This document shows, piece by piece, positions 4,025-6,156 of a DNA stretch of 6,156 nt. Position numbers and translations under genes: made by a program. Numbering within the stretch: the stretch's first letter is position 1; every line of letters begins with the position of its first letter. The notes under the pieces were generated by a model. It searched no databases and was not told the DNA's origin. It saw only the letters and a program-made list of their open reading frames with translations. Source of the DNA: JACRGC01 sp035288785 (lineage in GTDB: Archaea > Micrarchaeota > Micrarchaeia > Norongarragalinales > SBBD01); contig DATDZF010000078.1 of NCBI GenBank assembly GCA_035288785.1, positions 1 to 6,156 on the forward strand, given 5' to 3'.

Positions 4025-6156
4025 ATGCCAGGAAACAAGATCGTGTACTTCAATTTGCCAGCAGGTGGGGATCCAATGAACGGTAACGGCAATGGCCATA
4101 TCGCCAAGATCAAGAAGCGGGACGGAAGGATTGTTGTTTTCCAGAAGGAAACAATAGTCAGCGCCATCTGGAAGGCCGCAAAGGCGGTTGGCGGCAAGGA
4201 CAAGGCGCTTGCACTCGCGCTTGCGGATACGGTCGTGGACCAGCTCGAAAAGCAGTTCCGCAGCGGGCAGGTGCCCGGTGTCGAGGATGTGCAGGATACT
4301 GTTGAGAAGGTGCTGATTGAAGGCGGATATGCAAAGACCGCAAAGGCGTACATAATCTACCGGCAGCAGCGCGCAGAGCTTAGGGAGGAAAAGAAGCGCA
4401 TCATCGAGAAGGAAGAGATCGATGAGGTCGACAAGAAGTTCGACCTTAACGCGCTCAAGGTGCTCAAGGCGCGCTACCTGCGCAAGAACGAGGAGGGAAA
4501 GCTCATAGAAACCCCAAAGCAGCTATTCACACGCATAGCGGTGCACACCACCCTTCCCAGCATAATGTATGACGAGCGGGTGTTCGACATCAACGCGCAG
4601 CAGAAGGCGCAGCCTACCGAGGAGTTCGACACCGCCTCCCATGAGTTCAAATATTCAATAGGGGAATACCAGCTCAACCGCTTCCACCTGGAAGCGCTAA
4701 AGCGCATGTTCGACAGGATGAACATGCAAAAGAGCATGCGCATGCCCTTCAGCAGGATGATGGAAATGCTTGCGTCTGGCAGCTTCTCTTCCAGGGAAAA
4801 GGAAATCGATGGGAACTACGACCTGATGGTCTCAAGGAAGTTCATGCCAAATACGCCCGCAATTGCAAATTTCGGGAACTCACTTGGGATGGGCAGCGCC
4901 TGCTTTGTCATAGGCGTTGAGGATTCCATCGAAAGCATCATGGAAGGCCTCAAGAACACCGCAATCGTATTCAAGTCCGGCGGTGGCATGGGGTACAACT
5001 TCTCGCACCTTAGGCCCGAGGGCGATTTTGTCAGCAGCACATCCGGGATCGCAAGCGGGCCAATCAGCTTCATGCGCCTCTTTGATACGATGACGGAAGT
5101 GATCAAGCAGGGCGGGATCCGCAGGGGGGCAAACATGGGCATCCTTAACTCCAACCACCCCGACATCGAGAAATTCGTGAAGGCAAAGGAGGGCAACAAG
5201 GCTCTTCGCAACTTCAACATATCCGTCCTTTTGATGGATGATTTCTGGGAATACTACGAGAAGAACGAGCCCTACCCTCTCGTCAACCCAAGGAGCGGCG
5301 AGGTCGTGCGCACCGTGAACCCGCGCCGCCTCTTTGACATGATCGTCTACCAGGCATGGGAATCAGCTGAGCCGGGGGTAATTTTCCATGACGCGGTAAA
5401 CAAGTACAACCCATTCCTTGCACACCTTGGCCCGATCATCACGACCAATCCCTGCGGGGAAGTTTTACTCTACCCCTATGAATCCTGCAACCTTGGGAGC
5501 ATCAACGTGTGGCATTTCGCAAAGGAGGATGAGAATGGCAAAACCTACTTCGATTGGGAGGGCCTGAAGGAGACCGCAATGGCCTGCAGCGAATTCCTCG
5601 ACAATGTGATCGATGTCAGCAAGCACCCGTTGCAGCAATTTGAGGACATGACGCTTGCAACCAGGAAGATCGGGCTTGGCGTGATGGGATTTGGCGACCT
5701 GCTCTATGAGCTGCGCATCCCCTACAATTCCGAGGAAGGCAGGGCGTTTGCCGAAAAGCTCATGGAATTCATAAATTACTGGAGCAAGGTGAAAAGCATC
5801 GAGCTCGCAAGGCTTAGGGGGAGCCTGCCCTATTACAGCAAGAGCTTCTACCCGGAAGGGAAATTGCCAGTTGCGGGGCCGTACTCGCAAACCAAGGAAT
5901 TCGATTGGATCAAAATTTCGCAGGATGTGAGGAAATACGGCATTCGGAACGGCTATACAACGGTGATTGCGCCAACGGGAAGCATCTCCATGATCGCAGG
6001 CTGCAGTTCCGGGATCGAGCCGGTGTATTCGCTGGTTTTCGAAAAGAACGTGAAGGTCGGATCATTCTATTACGTGGACGGCGCATTCGAGAAGGCCATG
6101 AAGGACGAGGGCTTATATGACGACAAGCTGATGGCGGAAATAAACGATAACGGCGG
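4025..6156 (+). CDS. nrdJ: Class II (adenosylcobalamin-dependent) ribonucleotide reductase, 3' end cut off
   Basis: It reduces ribonucleotides to deoxyribonucleotides with a cobalamin-generated thiyl radical. The frame is open for 710 codons to the window edge. Residues about 27-118 are an ATP cone (KIKKRDGRIVVF onward), the overall activity switch. The catalytic barrel shows MPNTPAIANFGNSLGMGSACFV with Cys293, SGGGMGYN (318-325), RRGANMG (366-372), the radical site NPCGE with N475, Cys477 and E479, CNLGSIN with Cys488, and APTGSIS...CSSGIEP (649-666). Cys293 and Cys488 would be the redox pair. The motif style is that of NrdJ rather than NrdA, but class I is not formally excluded because downstream genes are out of view. 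No intein interrupts the visible motifs. An in-frame stop at 4016-4018 limits the start to ATG 4025 (GGGTGA at 4013-4018) or ATG 4076, which has AGGTGGGG at 4062-4069; the longer form adds 17 residues. The C-terminal tail is missing. Confidence 0.95.
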   Translation, partial: MPGNKIVYFNLPAGGDPMNGNGNGHIAKIKKRDGRIVVFQKETIVSAIWKAAKAVGGKDKALALALADTVVDQLEKQFRSGQVPGVEDVQDTVEKVLIEGGYAKTAKAYIIYRQQRAELREEKKRIIEKEEIDEVDKKFDLNALKVLKARYLRKNEEGKLIETPKQLFTRIAVHTTLPSIMYDERVFDINAQQKAQPTEEFDTASHEFKYSIGEYQLNRFHLEALKRMFDRMNMQKSMRMPFSRMMEMLASGSFSSREKEIDGNYDLMVSRKFMPNTPAIANFGNSLGMGSACFVIGVEDSIESIMEGLKNTAIVFKSGGGMGYNFSHLRPEGDFVSSTSGIASGPISFMRLFDTMTEVIKQGGIRRGANMGILNSNHPDIEKFVKAKEGNKALRNFNISVLLMDDFWEYYEKNEPYPLVNPRSGEVVRTVNPRRLFDMIVYQAWESAEPGVIFHDAVNKYNPFLAHLGPIITTNPCGEVLLYPYESCNLGSINVWHFAKEDENGKTYFDWEGLKETAMACSEFLDNVIDVSKHPLQQFEDMTLATRKIGLGVMGFGDLLYELRIPYNSEEGRAFAEKLMEFINYWSKVKSIELARLRGSLPYYSKSFYPEGKLPVAGPYSQTKEFDWIKISQDVRKYGIRNGYTTVIAPTGSISMIAGCSSGIEPVYSLVFEKNVKVGSFYYVDGAFEKAMKDEGLYDDKLMAEINDNG

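Overview
The window looks archaeal, although several of its genes are bacterial in type. A-rich TATA-like boxes lie about 25-45 bp upstream of purH (1437-1446, minus strand), of the exported-protein gene (2931-2942, minus) and further upstream of nrdR (3258-3265, plus). The exported-protein gene also has a full GGAGGTG ribosome binding site, and the small coiled-coil/winged-helix protein has an archaeal look. No rRNA, tRNA, insertion sequence or CRISPR array was seen. A bacterium cannot be excluded: a -35-like GTGACA lies 17 bp from the purH TATA box. The lineage is not resolved.

Layout, left to right: (1) purH on the minus strand, running off the left edge. (2) A 154-bp divergent intergenic region with an archaeal-type purH promoter and two tandem 10-bp palindromes exactly 11 bp apart. 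(3) A 150-aa coiled-coil/winged-helix protein on the plus strand, probably a transcription regulator. (4) A 250-bp convergent gap with a very stable UUCG-capped hairpin flanked by smaller potential stems. (5) A 209-aa protein of unknown function on the minus strand with a possible Tat signal or membrane anchor. (6) A 483-bp divergent gap holding three copies of TTTACGAGGGG spaced 52-53 bp apart, a TATA box, and two NrdR-box-like sites in 31-bp phase. (7) nrdR, the zinc-ribbon/ATP-cone repressor of ribonucleotide reductase genes. (8) A 194-bp gap with T-tracts. (9) A class II (adenosylcobalamin-dependent) ribonucleotide reductase, nrdJ, running off the right edge.

Functionally the window is a nucleotide-supply neighbourhood: IMP synthesis (purH) at one end and dNTP synthesis with its nucleotide-sensing repressor (nrdR-nrdJ) at the other. 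Both nrdR and nrdJ begin with or contain an ATP cone, so repression and enzyme activity probably read the same ATP/dATP signal. The NrdR boxes lie in front of nrdR itself and none is visible directly in front of nrdJ. Either nrdJ is reached by read-through from the nrdR promoter, or NrdR here mainly controls itself. The two regulators, each facing a gap with ordered repeats, are the most interesting content.
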